From: Rhizobium sp. Q54
GTDB lineage: Bacteria > Pseudomonadota > Alphaproteobacteria > UBA2966 > CAIVPW01
Direction of reading: 5' to 3'
Assembly (NCBI GenBank): GCA_945904955.1
Contig: CAMDPO010000009.1
Coordinates: forward strand, 1 to 64,000
DNA: 64,000 nucleotides
In this document: positions 1 to 9,823 of the stretch, in pieces
Layout: every line of letters begins with the position of its first letter
Position numbering within the stretch: the stretch's first letter is position 1
The notes under the pieces: model-generated
The model's input: the letters and a program-made list of their open reading frames with translations, nothing else
Database searches by the model: none
What the model was told of the DNA's origin: nothing
Translations under genes and position numbers: made by a program

Positions 1-569
1 GGCAGGGCGGCCAGCATCGTCTTGGTGATGTCGGCCTGGGTCTGCCACGGCTCGCCGCCGGTCGCGGTGTGCGGGCGGGTGCTGTCGGCGATCAGGCCGT
101 CGGCCATGCGGCCGAACATGGTCTTCATGGCAGCGGTCTGGCCGTCCGCGGGCGCGCGCTCGTAGGCCGGGTAGGTGAGGTCGTGCTTGCTCTCTTGTCC
201 TTGCGCGTTGGCGACGATGCGCACGGTGACGGCAGCCAGGGTCGGCGAGACGCGCGCGTCGGTCAGCGACTGCTCGTGGACGAGGTTGGCGCCGTCTTGC
301 TTGACCGAGCCGGCCAGCTTCACCGCGGACGAGAACGTGGAGGAAAACGTCGTCGAGGTGCCTTCGTAGGCGACCGGCGCCGGCGTGACGGTGATGGGTT
401 GCCGGGACAGGGTGAGCGGACCGCCGTAGCCGTTGGCGCCGATCGTCAGGCGCGTCATCTGCGCCGTGTACTCGGGATCGACGGCGAGCTGGGCGTGGGC
501 GAAAGGCGCGAGGAAGGTCATCGAAACACTGAGGGCAAAGGCAAACGTGCGGAACTGACGCAGCGACAT
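1..569 (-). CDS. secreted protein of unknown function, C-terminus beyond the window
   Basis: Reading leftward from an ATG at 569, the frame stays open to base 1, so the C-terminal part lies outside the window. About 189 residues are visible. The first 30 form a signal peptide: a basic start (MSLRQFR), a hydrophobic stretch, then a likely Ala-His-Ala cleavage site before QLAVDPEY. The mature part is rich in Thr, Ser and Pro and I recognise no domain. The start is supported by a GGGAGG ribosome-binding site a few bases upstream (575-580). I infer a periplasmic or exported protein only from the signal peptide. Transcription is away from the Sel1 gene, with a hairpin between them. Confidence 0.7.
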   Translation of the reverse strand, partial: MSLRQFRTFAFALSVSMTFLAPFAHAQLAVDPEYTAQMTRLTIGANGYGGPLTLSRQPITVTPAPVAYEGTSTTFSSTFSSAVKLAGSVKQDGANLVHEQSLTDARVSPTLAAVTVRIVANAQGQESKHDLTYPAYERAPADGQTAAMKTMFGRMADGLIADSTRPHTATGGEPWQTQADITKTMLAAL

Positions 570-606
570 AGGGACCTCCCGAAACCGAAGGCGCATCCTA
601 AACGCT

Positions 607-652
607 CGAACGGCGCCTTGGCACAGGTACACGTGCCTTGGGGCGCCGTTCG
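607..652. repeat. nested inverted repeat between two minus-strand genes
   Basis: An 11-bp perfect inverted repeat (CGAACGGCGCC at 607-617 with GGCGCCGTTCG at 642-652) encloses a second pair, GGCAC (620-624) with GTGCC (633-637). It sits downstream of the Sel1 gene and upstream of the secreted-protein gene, so it could end the Sel1 transcript. It has no good T-run, so I call it a hairpin, not a proven terminator. Confidence 0.55.
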
Positions 653-693
653 GCTGTCCAGGCGGCGCCCGCGGGAGGGGCGGTGCCGCGCTG

Positions 694-719
694 GTCCTTC
701 GACAAGCTCAGGATGAGGA
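694..719. repeat. dispersed short repeat (CCTTCGACAAGCTCAGGATG type)
   Basis: The string GTCCTTCGACAAGCTCAGGA followed by TGAGGA matches, from memory, a short repeat seen at many intergenic sites in alphaproteobacterial genomes. It lies immediately after the stop of the Sel1 gene. Only one copy is present in this window, so the identification rests on recall rather than on comparison here. Confidence 0.5.
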
Positions 720-722
720 TTC

Positions 723-1019
723 TTAGGCCGCGAGGATGATCTTGGTCGGAGCGTGGGTGGCGAGCCAGGCGCGCGCCTGGCGCAGGGCCTCGGCGACGTC
801 TTCTTTCGTCATCTGGCCGGCGAGCTCGGCGCGGAGATCGCGCGCTTCCGGCATGCCGCGCATGGCGGCGAGATTGAACCACTTGTGGGCGGCGACGTAG
901 TCGCGCGGCACGCCCTTGCCGATCGAGTAGAGCAGGCCGAGGTCGTATTGCGACTCGGCGACCCCCTTCTCGGCCTTGTTCTGGCAGTCGTTCACGAAGG
1001 TATCGATGCGCTCGCCCAT
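723..1019 (-). CDS. small Sel1-repeat protein
   Basis: A 98-residue cytoplasmic protein with about one and a half Sel1-like repeats: ESQYDLGLLYSIGKGVPRDY and the following AAHKWFNLAAMRG match the family pattern (A-x-LG-x-Y-x-G-x-GV-x-D-x-x-A-x-x-W). Such helical repeats usually mediate protein contacts. I chose the ATG at 1019 because GTGAGGA lies just upstream and the longer frame before it has no family-like sequence. There is no signal peptide, unlike the other Sel1 protein in this window (58399-58896). Its partner is unknown. Confidence 0.75.
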   Translation of the reverse strand: MGERIDTFVNDCQNKAEKGVAESQYDLGLLYSIGKGVPRDYVAAHKWFNLAAMRGMPEARDLRAELAGQMTKEDVAEALRQARAWLATHAPTKIILAA

Positions 1020-1211
1020 GTTCCTCACCCCGGTAGCCGCGGCGTCGAAATCCCTGGCGCGCCCCTTGGCGCGACGGTTGGGTGCCGCGGCGAGGAACAG
1101 TTTTGGGCCGAGAAGGTTAACGAGGCGTTGGCGTAGCGGCGGTGGGGCCGGGATTGCGGAGGTGTGTGATGGGATACCAACACACATGCTGAGCGTCGCA
1201 GGGAACTGCGA

Positions 1212-1300
1212 TTCTTGCCCCTCACCCTGCCCTCCCCGTCGTGCCGAAGGCGCGCCCGCGCGCCTGCGCGCGTCCCCGCGCGACGCCGGGGGAGGGTTCT
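1212..1300. repeat. REP-like palindromic element downstream of gatB
   Basis: Begins TTCTTGCCCCTCACCCTGCC, nearly identical to the elements at 5556 and 59976. CCCTCCCC (1230-1237) pairs with GGGGAGGG (1289-1296). Here the arms are separated by about 50 bases of GC-rich sequence, so the element looks expanded or damaged. It begins right after the gatB stop and may help end that transcript. Confidence 0.6.
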
Positions 1301-1306
1301 CGGGCG

Positions 1307-2803
1307 TTACTTCGCGAGCTTCTTCTTTAGGAGCTCGGTGACCATGGCGGGGTTGGCGGTGCCGCGGCTGAGCTTCATGAGCTGGCCGACGAAGAAGGTG
1401 ATCACCGTCTCCTTGCCGCCGCGGTACTGCTCGACCTGCTTGGGGTTGTCGGCGATGACCTTGTCGACCATCGCTTCCAGGGCGCCGGAGTCGGAGACCT
1501 GTTTCAGGCCCTTCTCTTCGACGATTGCCGAGGCGTCCTTGCCGGTGGCGTACATCTCCTCGAACACCTTCTTGGCGGTCGGGCCGGAGACGGTGCCGTC
1601 CATCTTGAGGGCCTGCAGGCCGGCGAGTGCCGTCGGCGAGATCGGCGAGGACTCAATGGACTTGGAGTCCTTGTTCAGCGCGCCGAACAGCTCGGTGACG
1701 ACGACGTTGGCGCAGTCCTGGCCGATGTCCTGGGGCGCCTTGCCGGTGCGCTTCTGCACTGCCGCGACGAACGCTTCGAAGTAGTCGGCGGACTCTTTCT
1801 CCATCACCAGGACGCGCGCCTGGTAGGGCGCGATGGCGAGGTCAGACTCGAGGCGGGCGCGCTTGGCGTCGGGCAGCTCGGGCAGAGTCGCCTTGATGCG
1901 GGCGACGTAGTCCGGGGTTAGTTCCAGCGGCAGCAGGTCCGGGTCGGGGAAGTAGCGGTAGTCGTGCGCTTCTTCCTTGGAGCGCATGGTGCGCGTCTCG
2001 CCGGTGTTGGCGTCGTAGAGGCGGGTCTCCTGCTTGATCGCCCTGCCCGCTTCGAGCTCCTCGATCTGGCGGCGCGATTCGAAGTCCACCGCCTGCTGCA
2101 GGAAGCGCACGGAGTTGACGTTCTTGATCTCGCAGCGCGTGCCGAGCGCAGCACCAGGCTTACGCACCGAGACGTTGACGTCGCAGCGCAAGCTCCCCTG
2201 CTCCATGTTGCCGTCGCAGGTGCCGAGGTAGCGCAGGATGGCGCGCAGCTTCTTGACGTAGGCGCCCGCCTCCTCGCCCGAGCGCAGGTCGGGCTTGGAG
2301 ACGATCTCCATCAGCGCGACGCCGGCGCGGTTCAGGTCGACGTACGTGAGCTTGGGGTGCTGGTCGTGCAGGCTCTTGCCGGCGTCCTGCTCGAGGTGCA
2401 GGCGCTCGATGCCGACTTCGCGCACGCTGCCGTCGGGCAGGTCGACGGTGACGATGCCCTCGCCGACGATCGGCTGCTTGTACTGGGAGATCTGATAGCC
2501 GGCGGGCAGGTCCGGGTAGAAGTAGTTCTTGCGGTCGAACACCGAGCGCAGGTTGATCTGCGCGTTGAGGCCAAGGCCGGTGCGCACAGCCTGCTCGACG
2601 ACGAAGCCGTTGATGACGGGCAGCATGCCGGGGAACCCGGCGTCGATGAGCGACACCTGGGTGTTGGGCTCGGCGCCGAATTCGGTCGAGGCGCCGGAGA
2701 ACAGCTTGGAGTTCGAGGTGACCTGGGCGTGCACCTCCAGGCCGATGATCAGCTCCCAATCACCGGTGGCGCCTTTGAGGAGGGCGGGGGTCGGGGCGGT
2801 CAC
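1307..2803 (-). CDS. gatB: aspartyl/glutamyl-tRNA(Asn/Gln) amidotransferase subunit B
   Basis: 498 residues. GatB binds mischarged Glu-tRNA(Gln) (and Asp-tRNA(Asn)) and activates it so that ammonia delivered from GatA converts it to Gln-tRNA(Gln). The cradle domain is recognisable from [12 protein letters not shown] near the start, then the [10 protein letters not shown] and [18 protein letters not shown] blocks. The C-terminal part, ending [15 protein letters not shown], is the helical and YqeY-like tRNA-binding region. The start is a GTG at 2803 whose last two bases begin the gatA stop (GTGA overlap), which indicates translational coupling. The length is normal for the family. It is the last gene of gatC-gatA-gatB. 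Confidence 0.97.
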   Translation of the reverse strand: MTAPTPALLKGATGDWELIIGLEVHAQVTSNSKLFSGASTEFGAEPNTQVSLIDAGFPGMLPVINGFVVEQAVRTGLGLNAQINLRSVFDRKNYFYPDLPAGYQISQYKQPIVGEGIVTVDLPDGSVREVGIERLHLEQDAGKSLHDQHPKLTYVDLNRAGVALMEIVSKPDLRSGEEAGAYVKKLRAILRYLGTCDGNMEQGSLRCDVNVSVRKPGAALGTRCEIKNVNSVRFLQQAVDFESRRQIEELEAGRAIKQETRLYDANTGETRTMRSKEEAHDYRYFPDPDLLPLELTPDYVARIKATLPELPDAKRARLESDLAIAPYQARVLVMEKESADYFEAFVAAVQKRTGKAPQDIGQDCANVVVTELFGALNKDSKSIESSPISPTALAGLQALKMDGTVSGPTAKKVFEEMYATGKDASAIVEEKGLKQVSDSGALEAMVDKVIADNPKQVEQYRGGKETVITFFVGQLMKLSRGTANPAMVTELLKKKLAK

Positions 2804-4278
2804 TGCTTCCACCAGGTCTGCGGGCGAGCCGTGAACTGGGCGGCCTGCTCGAGCACGCCGGCGGTGCGCAGGACGGTTTCCTCGTCGTAGGCGCGGCCGA
2901 TCAGCTGCAGGCCGAGGGGCAGTCCGTCGGCGGAGAGGCCGGCGGGCACCGAGATGCCGGGCAGGCCGGCGAGGCTGGCGGGCACGGTGAACACGTCGTT
3001 CAAGTACATGGCGATGGGGTCGGCGGTCTTCTCGCCGCGTGCGAAGGCGGACGACGGTGCGGTCGGCGCCAGCAGAACGTCGACCTCTTTGAACGCGTTG
3101 GCGAAGTCGGCGGCGATGAGGGCGCGGACGCGCTGCGCCTTCAGGTAGTAGGCGTCGTAGTAGCCGGCCGACAGCACGTAGGTGCCGATGAGGATGCGGC
3201 GGCGCACCTCGCGGCCGAAGCCGGCGCCGCGCGTGCCCTCGTACATGGCCGTCAGGTCTTCGCCTTTCTCGCGCAGGCCGAAGCGCACGCCGTCGTAGCG
3301 CGCGAGGTTGGACGAGCACTCGGCGGGTGCGACGATGTAGTAGGTCGGCAGGGCGTACTTGGTGAGGGGCAGCTTGACGGGCTTGAGGATGGCGCCTGCC
3401 GCCTTCAGCCACTCGGCGCCCTTGGTCCAGATCGACTCGATCTCCTTGGGCATGCCGTCGATGCGGTATTCCTCGGGGATGCCGACCTTGAGGCCCTTGA
3501 TGTTGCCGGTCAGGGCCTTTTCGAAATCCGGGACGGCCATGTCGACGGAGGTCGAGTCCTTCGGATCGAAGCCGCACATGGAGCGCAGCATGATGGCGGC
3601 GTCCTTGACCGTGCGCGTCATCGGGCCGGCCTGGTCGAGGGACGAGGCGAACGCGACGATGCCCCACCGCGAGCAGCGGCCGTAGGTCGGCTTGATGCCG
3701 ACGATACCGCAGAAGGCGGCCGGCTGGCGGATCGAGCCGCCGGTGTCGGTGCCGGTGGCGGCCAGCGCGAAGCGCGCCGAGACTGCCGCGGCGGAACCGC
3801 CGGACGAGCCGCCGGGGACTCTGGAGCGGTTGTCGCCGGGCTTGCGCCACGGGTTCTCGACCGGACCGAAGTAGCTCGTCTCGTTGGACGAGCCCATGGC
3901 GAACTCGTCGAGGTTGACCTTGCCGAGCATGACGGCGCCGGCGTCCCAGAGCTTTTGCGTCACGGTCGACTCGTAGGTCGGCACGAAGGGTTCCAAGATG
4001 TGCGACGCGGCAGTGGTGCGCACGCCCTTGGTGCAGAACAAGTCTTTGATGGCGAGCGGCAGGCCTTCGAGCGGGCGCGCGTCACCACGCGCGATGCGCT
4101 TGTCGGATTCGTCGGCCATCGCCTTGGCGATCACCGGCGTTTCGGTGATGAACGCGTTGAGCGGGCGCGCCGCGATCATGGCGTCAACGTGGGCGCGGGC
4201 GAGCTCGGCGGCCGAGAACTTCTTGGCGCGCAGGCCGTCGCGGGCGTCGGCGAGCGTGAGATCGGTGAGCGAGGTCAC
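2800..4278 (-). CDS. gatA: aspartyl/glutamyl-tRNA(Asn/Gln) amidotransferase subunit A
   Basis: 492 residues, amidase-signature family. GatA hydrolyses glutamine and supplies ammonia to GatB for transamidation of mischarged tRNA. The Ser-cisSer-Lys triad is visible: Lys78 in LAIKD, Ser158 in the glycine-serine block [12 protein letters not shown], and Ser182 in [11 protein letters not shown]. The 24-residue spacing between the two serines matches the family. It follows gatC by 13 bases and overlaps gatB by 4 bases. The presence of gatCAB implies that this organism makes Gln-tRNA (and perhaps Asn-tRNA) by the indirect route. Confidence 0.98.
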   Translation of the reverse strand: MTSLTDLTLADARDGLRAKKFSAAELARAHVDAMIAARPLNAFITETPVIAKAMADESDKRIARGDARPLEGLPLAIKDLFCTKGVRTTAASHILEPFVPTYESTVTQKLWDAGAVMLGKVNLDEFAMGSSNETSYFGPVENPWRKPGDNRSRVPGGSSGGSAAAVSARFALAATGTDTGGSIRQPAAFCGIVGIKPTYGRCSRWGIVAFASSLDQAGPMTRTVKDAAIMLRSMCGFDPKDSTSVDMAVPDFEKALTGNIKGLKVGIPEEYRIDGMPKEIESIWTKGAEWLKAAGAILKPVKLPLTKYALPTYYIVAPAECSSNLARYDGVRFGLREKGEDLTAMYEGTRGAGFGREVRRRILIGTYVLSAGYYDAYYLKAQRVRALIAADFANAFKEVDVLLAPTAPSSAFARGEKTADPIAMYLNDVFTVPASLAGLPGISVPAGLSADGLPLGLQLIGRAYDEETVLRTAGVLEQAAQFTARPQTWWKQ

Positions 4279-4291
4279 TACTCGATCACCC

Positions 4292-4579
4292 CTATTCGAT
4301 GACTTTGGGGATGGTGAAGAAGCCGGCGGTCTTTTCGGGCGCGTTGGCGAGGATGTCGTCCTGCTTGCCGCCGTCGGTGACCTTGTCGTCGCGGCGCGGC
4401 AGCGGCATGGCGACGACGCTGGTCATCGGCTCGACGCCGCTCGTGTCGATCTCGCTGAGCTGCTCGATGAAGGCGAGGATGCCGGAGAGCTCGCCAACGA
4501 GCGCGTCCTTCTCCGCCTCGGCGACGCGCACGCGCGCCAGCCGGGCAATCTTCGTCACCGTGGCCTTATCGAGCGCCAT
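4292..4579 (-). CDS. gatC: aspartyl/glutamyl-tRNA(Asn/Gln) amidotransferase subunit C
   Basis: 95 residues, the normal size. GatC wraps around the GatA-GatB interface and stabilises the amidotransferase. The sequence has the usual N-terminal helices ([17 protein letters not shown]), the [20 protein letters not shown] block, and the conserved C-terminal stretch with [20 protein letters not shown]. It is the first gene of the gatCAB operon and is transcribed divergently from ruvX; the 76-base gap (4580-4655) must hold both promoters. Confidence 0.97.
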   Translation of the reverse strand: MALDKATVTKIARLARVRVAEAEKDALVGELSGILAFIEQLSEIDTSGVEPMTSVVAMPLPRRDDKVTDGGKQDDILANAPEKTAGFFTIPKVIE

Positions 4580-4655
4580 GTGTAACCTTCTGCGGCTGCC
4601 GCAAAAAATCGGCAGAAACCCTTGGTTTCAAGAAGGGCGGAACCTACCAGCCGTC

Positions 4656-5120
4656 ATGAGCGACCGCAACCCGACAGACCTTGCCGCCCTCCTCAAGCCG
4701 GGCCAGCGCCTGCTCGGCCTCGACCCCGGCGAGAAGAACATCGGCGTGGCGATCTGCGACCCGGGACTGGCGGTGGCAACGTCCTACGCGACGCTGCAGC
4801 GCGGCAAGCTGGCCGCCGTGGTGGCCGAACTGCGCACGATCGTGGCGGCCGAGAACATCGGCGGGCTGGTGGTCGGGCTGCCGCGCAATATGGACGGCAG
4901 CGAGGGGCCGAAGGCGCAGTCGGCGCGGGCGTTCGGGCGCAGCCTGGAACAGGCGCTGGGGCTGCCGATGGCGCTGTGGGACGAGCGGCTATCGACGGCG
5001 GCGGTCACCCGCACGCTGATCGATGCGGACGCTTCCCGGCGCAAACGCGCCGAAGTCGTGGACAAGATGGCGGCCGCTTACATCCTGCAGGGGGCGCTCG
5101 ACCGGATTCGCGCTGGCTGA
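4656..5120 (+). CDS. ruvX: putative pre-16S rRNA nuclease YqgF/RuvX
   Basis: 154 residues with an RNase H-like fold. YqgF proteins complete 5' maturation of 16S rRNA and were earlier annotated as Holliday junction resolvases. Family signatures are [15 protein letters not shown] with the first catalytic Asp near residue 23, [16 protein letters not shown] in the middle, and the closing [15 protein letters not shown] and [12 protein letters not shown]. The ATG at 4656 leaves a short normal N-terminus; the frame extends further upstream only through antisense of gatC. It is divergent from gatC and convergent with the lipoprotein gene at 5143-5475. Confidence 0.93.
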   Translation: MSDRNPTDLAALLKPGQRLLGLDPGEKNIGVAICDPGLAVATSYATLQRGKLAAVVAELRTIVAAENIGGLVVGLPRNMDGSEGPKAQSARAFGRSLEQALGLPMALWDERLSTAAVTRTLIDADASRRKRAEVVDKMAAAYILQGALDRIRAG

Positions 5121-5142
5121 GGCGTGAACGCGCCGCGGCGCG

Positions 5143-5475
5143 CTACTCCTCTACAAAGCGACAGGGCGGCAGGATGCAGTTCGGCGGCTGCAGGTCGAGC
5201 CGGCGCATGGTGATCGCTTCGCGGCGGCCCTGGCTCTCGATGAACGTCACTTCAACCGCCTCGCCGGGGTGAAACCGGGCGAGGAAGGTGAGGCCGCCAC
5301 GGCCACGCGTCATTTGGTACGCGTCGGTGCCGATGCGGAACATGCCGGTGTCGCGGTCGAGCTGGGTGATCACGCCCTGGGCGAACTTCGCGGGGATGAT
5401 TTGTGCGCGCGGCGTACACGCTGCGGCGACAAGCGTCAGGAGCATCGCGAGGAGGAGCACGGCGATTCTGTGCAT
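5143..5475 (-). CDS. small putative lipoprotein
   Basis: 110 residues. The first 20 are a hydrophobic export signal (HRIAVLLLAMLLTLVAAAC) with Cys20 preceded by Ala-Ala-Ala, an acceptable but not ideal lipobox. The mature part of about 90 residues looks like a small beta-rich domain (ITQLDRDTGMFRIGTDAYQM, then FHPGEAVEVTFIE). Two further cysteines near the C-terminus (NCILPPC) could form a disulfide. I do not recognise the family. It is convergent with ruvX and probably monocistronic. Confidence 0.6.
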   Translation of the reverse strand: MHRIAVLLLAMLLTLVAAACTPRAQIIPAKFAQGVITQLDRDTGMFRIGTDAYQMTRGRGGLTFLARFHPGEAVEVTFIESQGRREAITMRRLDLQPPNCILPPCRFVEE

Positions 5476-5555
5476 GCGCGCATCGTTGCGCCGCGGCGCG
5501 TGCCGGGCCAGTCACAAGCAAGAGAGCAGGTCGCGATGCGCGCTGCCGCGCGCGT

Positions 5556-5600
5556 TTCTTGCCCCTCACCCTGCCCTCTCCCCTTGCAGGGAGAGGGTTG
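5556..5600. repeat. REP-like palindromic element downstream of the VWA gene
   Basis: TTCTTGCCCCTCACCCTGCC leads into a perfect 9-bp stem, CCCTCTCCC (5574-5582) with GGGAGAGGG (5589-5597), and a 6-base loop. It belongs to the same family as the elements at 1212 and 59976. It sits 3' to the minus-strand VWA gene and 5' to the lipoprotein gene. Confidence 0.7.
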
Positions 5601-5613
5601 TGTTGGGGGCGCG

Positions 5614-6678
5614 CTAGAAGACGCGGCTGAACCAGAGCATGGAGAGGCCGGCGGAGAGCAGGGTCAGGCCGGCGGCGAGGGCGGCGAAGAAGGCCGTCAC
5701 TTCGGTCTTCTTGGTTTCCAGGAAGAACTCGCGGTTGAGGGTCTTGTAGACCTCGGTGAGCTCTTCGGCCGACGCGGCGTGGAAGTAGGCGCCGCGGGTG
5801 ATCTCGGCGACCTGGCGAAGTGAGTCCTCGTTGAGGACGGAGCGCTGGCGCTGGCCGGCAAACTCGGCGATGCCGCCACCGGGCTGGGCGCCGAAGCCGA
5901 CGGTGAACACCTTGACGCCGTAGTCGGCGGCGAGGCGCGCGGCGACGATGGGATCGACGCCGGTGTTGGTATTGCCGTCGGTCAGCACGATGATGATGGC
6001 GTTGTCATACGAGCCGGGCACGACCGGCTGGCGCGGCTGCGGCGCGGGCATGCCGGGAGTCCCCTGCCCCAAGGCCTGGCCGCCCTGGCGCTGCTGCGCC
6101 GCGCGCTCTTGCGGGCTCATCTGGCCGAGGTCGATCTGGGCGTCGGGGAAGATGGTCTTCAGCGACACCAGAATGGCGCTGCCGACGGCGGTGCCGCGCT
6201 GCAGCTCCATGCGATCGATGGTGGCGAGCAGCGCGTCGCGGTCGATGGTCGGTGCCTGGACGAGGAACGCGGCGCCGGCGAACGCGGTGATGCCGATCTT
6301 GACGTCGCGCGGCTGCATATCGATGAAGGCCTTCGCAGCGATCTTGGAGGCCTCGATGCGGGTCGGCTCGATGTCGGCGGCGCGCATGCTGCCGGAGATG
6401 TCCATCGACAGCATGACGTCGGAGGTACGCGAGGCGAGCGTCAGCACGGTCTCGGGGCGCGCCACGGCCATCAGCATGACGACCAGGGCGGCGAGCATGA
6501 GGGCGGGCGGCGCGTGGCGGCGGAAGCGCGAGCCGCGTCCGATCGACTCACGCACCATCGCGATGTTGGCGTAGCGCAGCGCGGCCTTCTTCTTGCGCCG
6601 CAGGATGAGCAGGTACATGCCCACCAAGAGCGGCGGAAGGAAGAGAAGCCAAAGCAGCGACGGCCAAATGAAGGACAT
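5614..6678 (-). CDS. membrane-anchored VWA-domain protein, BatA-like
   Basis: 354 residues. An N-terminal BatA-type membrane region (two helices, about residues 4-26 and 58-76) is followed by a von Willebrand A domain and a C-terminal transmembrane helix near 328-350. The metal-ion-dependent adhesion site is intact: Asp93-x-Ser95-x-Ser97 in SMDISGSM, and VLTDGNTNTG later. A Gln/Pro/Gly-rich insert (about 205-240) interrupts the domain. The MoxR-DUF58-VWA arrangement is a widespread chaperone-like cassette linked to envelope stress and metal-enzyme maturation; its exact role here is unknown. It is the last gene of that operon, 15 bases after the DUF58 gene. Confidence 0.88.
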   Translation of the reverse strand: MSFIWPSLLWLLFLPPLLVGMYLLILRRKKKAALRYANIAMVRESIGRGSRFRRHAPPALMLAALVVMLMAVARPETVLTLASRTSDVMLSMDISGSMRAADIEPTRIEASKIAAKAFIDMQPRDVKIGITAFAGAAFLVQAPTIDRDALLATIDRMELQRGTAVGSAILVSLKTIFPDAQIDLGQMSPQERAAQQRQGGQALGQGTPGMPAPQPRQPVVPGSYDNAIIIVLTDGNTNTGVDPIVAARLAADYGVKVFTVGFGAQPGGGIAEFAGQRQRSVLNEDSLRQVAEITRGAYFHAASAEELTEVYKTLNREFFLETKKTEVTAFFAALAAGLTLLSAGLSMLWFSRVF

Positions 6679-6693
6679 GGTGCGGGCTCCGAG

Positions 6694-7624
6694 TTAGGCG
6701 GACTTAGGCACAGGCACGTTGGCCTTGCCCCGGAAGCGGCGTTTGCGCAGATCGGTGAAGCGCAGGATCGAGTCGACGAGGTCTTCCTGGGTGGAAATCT
6801 CGAGGGTGTCGACGCCGGCGCGGGTAAGGCCGTCGCGCACCAGGATCTCGCGCTGCTCCGCCGCCTGGGCGAAGCGCTTGCGGAAGCCACGGTCGGCGGT
6901 GTCGACGAAGACCTGCTCGCCGGTTTCGGAATCCTGCATGACGAACAGGCCGAGGGGCGGCAACTCGACCTCGAGCGGATCGAAGGGACGCACGGCGAGA
7001 ATCTCGTGGCGCTGGCTCAGCATGTTGAGTGGGCCGTCCCAGCCGGGCGAGCTAACGAAGTCGGACACCAGGAAGACGAACGAGCGGCTGTGCACGATGT
7101 TGAGTGCGGCGCGCAGCAGCTCCGACAGGTCGGTGGGCGGCGACGCCGACAGTTCGGGCCGGCGCACCATCTCGTTGACGATGTGCAGCACGTGGCGGCG
7201 GCCGGTGCCCGCCGGGATGACGGTGTCGACGTTGCCGCCGTAGAGCAGCGCGCCGACGCGGTTGCCGTGGCGCGTCAGCACGCGCGCCAGCGTCGCGGTG
7301 AAGTCGGTGAGGATCTGGCGCTTGGTCATGGCCTCGGAGCCGAAGTCCATCGACGGGCTCATATCGAGGAGGAACCAGGCCGTGATCTCGCGGTCCTCGT
7401 TGTATTGGCGCACGTACGGCACCTGCAGGCGCGCGGTGACGTTCCAGTCGATGTGACGGACGTCGTCGTGCGTCTGGTACTCGCGCAGGTCGGCTAGATC
7501 GAGGCCGAAGCCGCGGAACAGCGTGCGGTAGTCACCCTGCAGATAGCCGTCGAGACGGCGAACAACCGTCCACTCGAGCCGCCGCAGGACGGCTTCCGGA
7601 TCTTTCCGATCAGTATTTGGGCGG

Positions 7625-7650
<26 letters not shown>
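6694..7650 (-). CDS. DUF58 domain protein of the MoxR cassette
   Basis: 318 residues. DUF58 is a divergent VWA-like domain. The diagnostic block near the N-terminus is present (DLADLREYQTHDDVRHIDWN, then TARLQVPYVRQYNEDRE), followed by a VWA-like LLDMSPSMDFGS. No transmembrane segment is evident, so it is probably cytoplasmic and membrane-associated through its partners. Its start lies inside the end of the upstream moxR-family gene (26-base overlap, 7625-7650), and the VWA gene follows after 15 bases, so the three proteins are probably made together. DUF58 proteins work with MoxR ATPases; the client is unknown. Confidence 0.92.
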
Positions 7651-8641
<991 letters not shown>

Positions 8642-8659
8642 GGGACCTGTCGGTTTGGA

Positions 8660-9574
8660 CTAGAAGGGGTTCATCCCGGCCGCGCCGGCGGCGTTCTCGA
8701 TGGGCACGGCGAAGCCGATGCCGACGAAGAACCGTTCGCTGGTCGGGTTGAGGATCGCCGTGACGATGCCGAGCACCTCGCCGTCACGGTTGATCAGCGG
8801 GCCGCCGGAGTTGCCCGGATTGGCGGCCGCGTCGAATTGGATGAGGTTGCGCAGTCTCACTTCGCCATTCTCGACGTAGTCGCGGCGCAAGCCGGAGACG
8901 ACGCCCGACGACACCGACGGGCCGATGCCGAACGGGAAGCCGACGGCGACGACCTCGTCGCCGAGCTGCAACCCGCGCGTGTTGGTCAGCGTTGCCGGGA
9001 ACATCTCATCGGGCGGCCGTGTCGCTTTGATGACGGCGAGATCGTCCTGCGGCTGGGCGCCGATGATCACGGCGGGCGAGGTGTGCCCATCCCAGAAGGT
9101 GATGATGAGGTTCTCGGCCGCTGCGGCGACGTGCAGGTTGGTGAGGATGGTGCCCTGGTCGTCGATGATGACGCCGGTGCCGATGGTCTCGTGGACGCGG
9201 GCGATGTCGATGGCGCCGTCCGCGCGCGCCGCTTCGCCGTCGACGCGCACCACCGAGCGGCGGATGACGTCGTAGGCGACGCTGGCCACCGAGGGCGCCG
9301 GCGGGGTGCGCTCGAGCGTGTAGCGGACCGCCTGGGTGATGTCGCGTTGGGTCAGGTTCTGCGGCGTCGGCTGAATCCAGGCGTAGACCATGACGGCGAG
9401 GACCGCGAACAGGGCGCTACCGGCGAAATGGACCTTTTTTTCGTGCCGGCCGTAGAAGCGGGTCCAGGCGCGCGCCACGATGCGGCGCATCGGCTCCTCG
9501 GGCGGCGCGATCGGCCGCACGGAATAGCTGGCGCTCTGCCGCACCGAGCCCGAATACAGGGGTCTTTTCTTCAT
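8660..9574 (-). CDS. membrane-anchored trypsin-like serine protease
   Basis: 304 residues from the ATG at 9574, chosen because sequence upstream in the frame is not protein-like. A cytoplasmic basic segment is followed by one membrane helix (about 49-67), so the protease domain would face the periplasm. The catalytic triad fits the HtrA/S1C family: His148 in LTNLHVAA, Asp178 in QDDLAVIK and Ser256 in GNSGGPL. Unlike DegP or DegS there is no PDZ domain after the protease; the protein ends 48 residues past the serine. It is the first gene of the MoxR-DUF58-VWA operon, so it may process a client of that complex (inference). Confidence 0.88.
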   Translation of the reverse strand: MKKRPLYSGSVRQSASYSVRPIAPPEEPMRRIVARAWTRFYGRHEKKVHFAGSALFAVLAVMVYAWIQPTPQNLTQRDITQAVRYTLERTPPAPSVASVAYDVIRRSVVRVDGEAARADGAIDIARVHETIGTGVIIDDQGTILTNLHVAAAAENLIITFWDGHTSPAVIIGAQPQDDLAVIKATRPPDEMFPATLTNTRGLQLGDEVVAVGFPFGIGPSVSSGVVSGLRRDYVENGEVRLRNLIQFDAAANPGNSGGPLINRDGEVLGIVTAILNPTSERFFVGIGFAVPIENAAGAAGMNPF

Positions 9575-9782
9575 TGGGTCCGGTCCCACCTCGACGTCAG
9601 CCGCGCATGGCGCAGGCCTTCGAACACCGTTACGTCCCTGGCGCGCATCCCCAAATCCGCGCTCAGAAACACGGACATTTGGAACGTTCGGGGACGGGAA
9701 CGCAAGCCATGGCACGTGACGAACTGTTACTCGCGGAAAAGTGTCTGCGAGCAGCCTCAAGCGCAGCCACCAGTCACGCTGC

Positions 9783-9812
9783 TTGTGGGCCAAGGGCTCG
9801 CACGCGTATAAA
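9783..9812 (+). promoter_or_regulatory. candidate sigma-70 promoter of the pyrB operon
   Basis: TTGTGG (9783-9788) and TATAAA (9807-9812) are separated by 18 bases. The predicted start of transcription falls about 5 bases before the pyrB ATG at 9824, so the mRNA would have almost no leader. The 249-base gap 9575-9823 otherwise shows no gene or strong hairpin. Found by eye only. Confidence 0.4.
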
Positions 9813-9823
9813 GTCGCGCTTTG

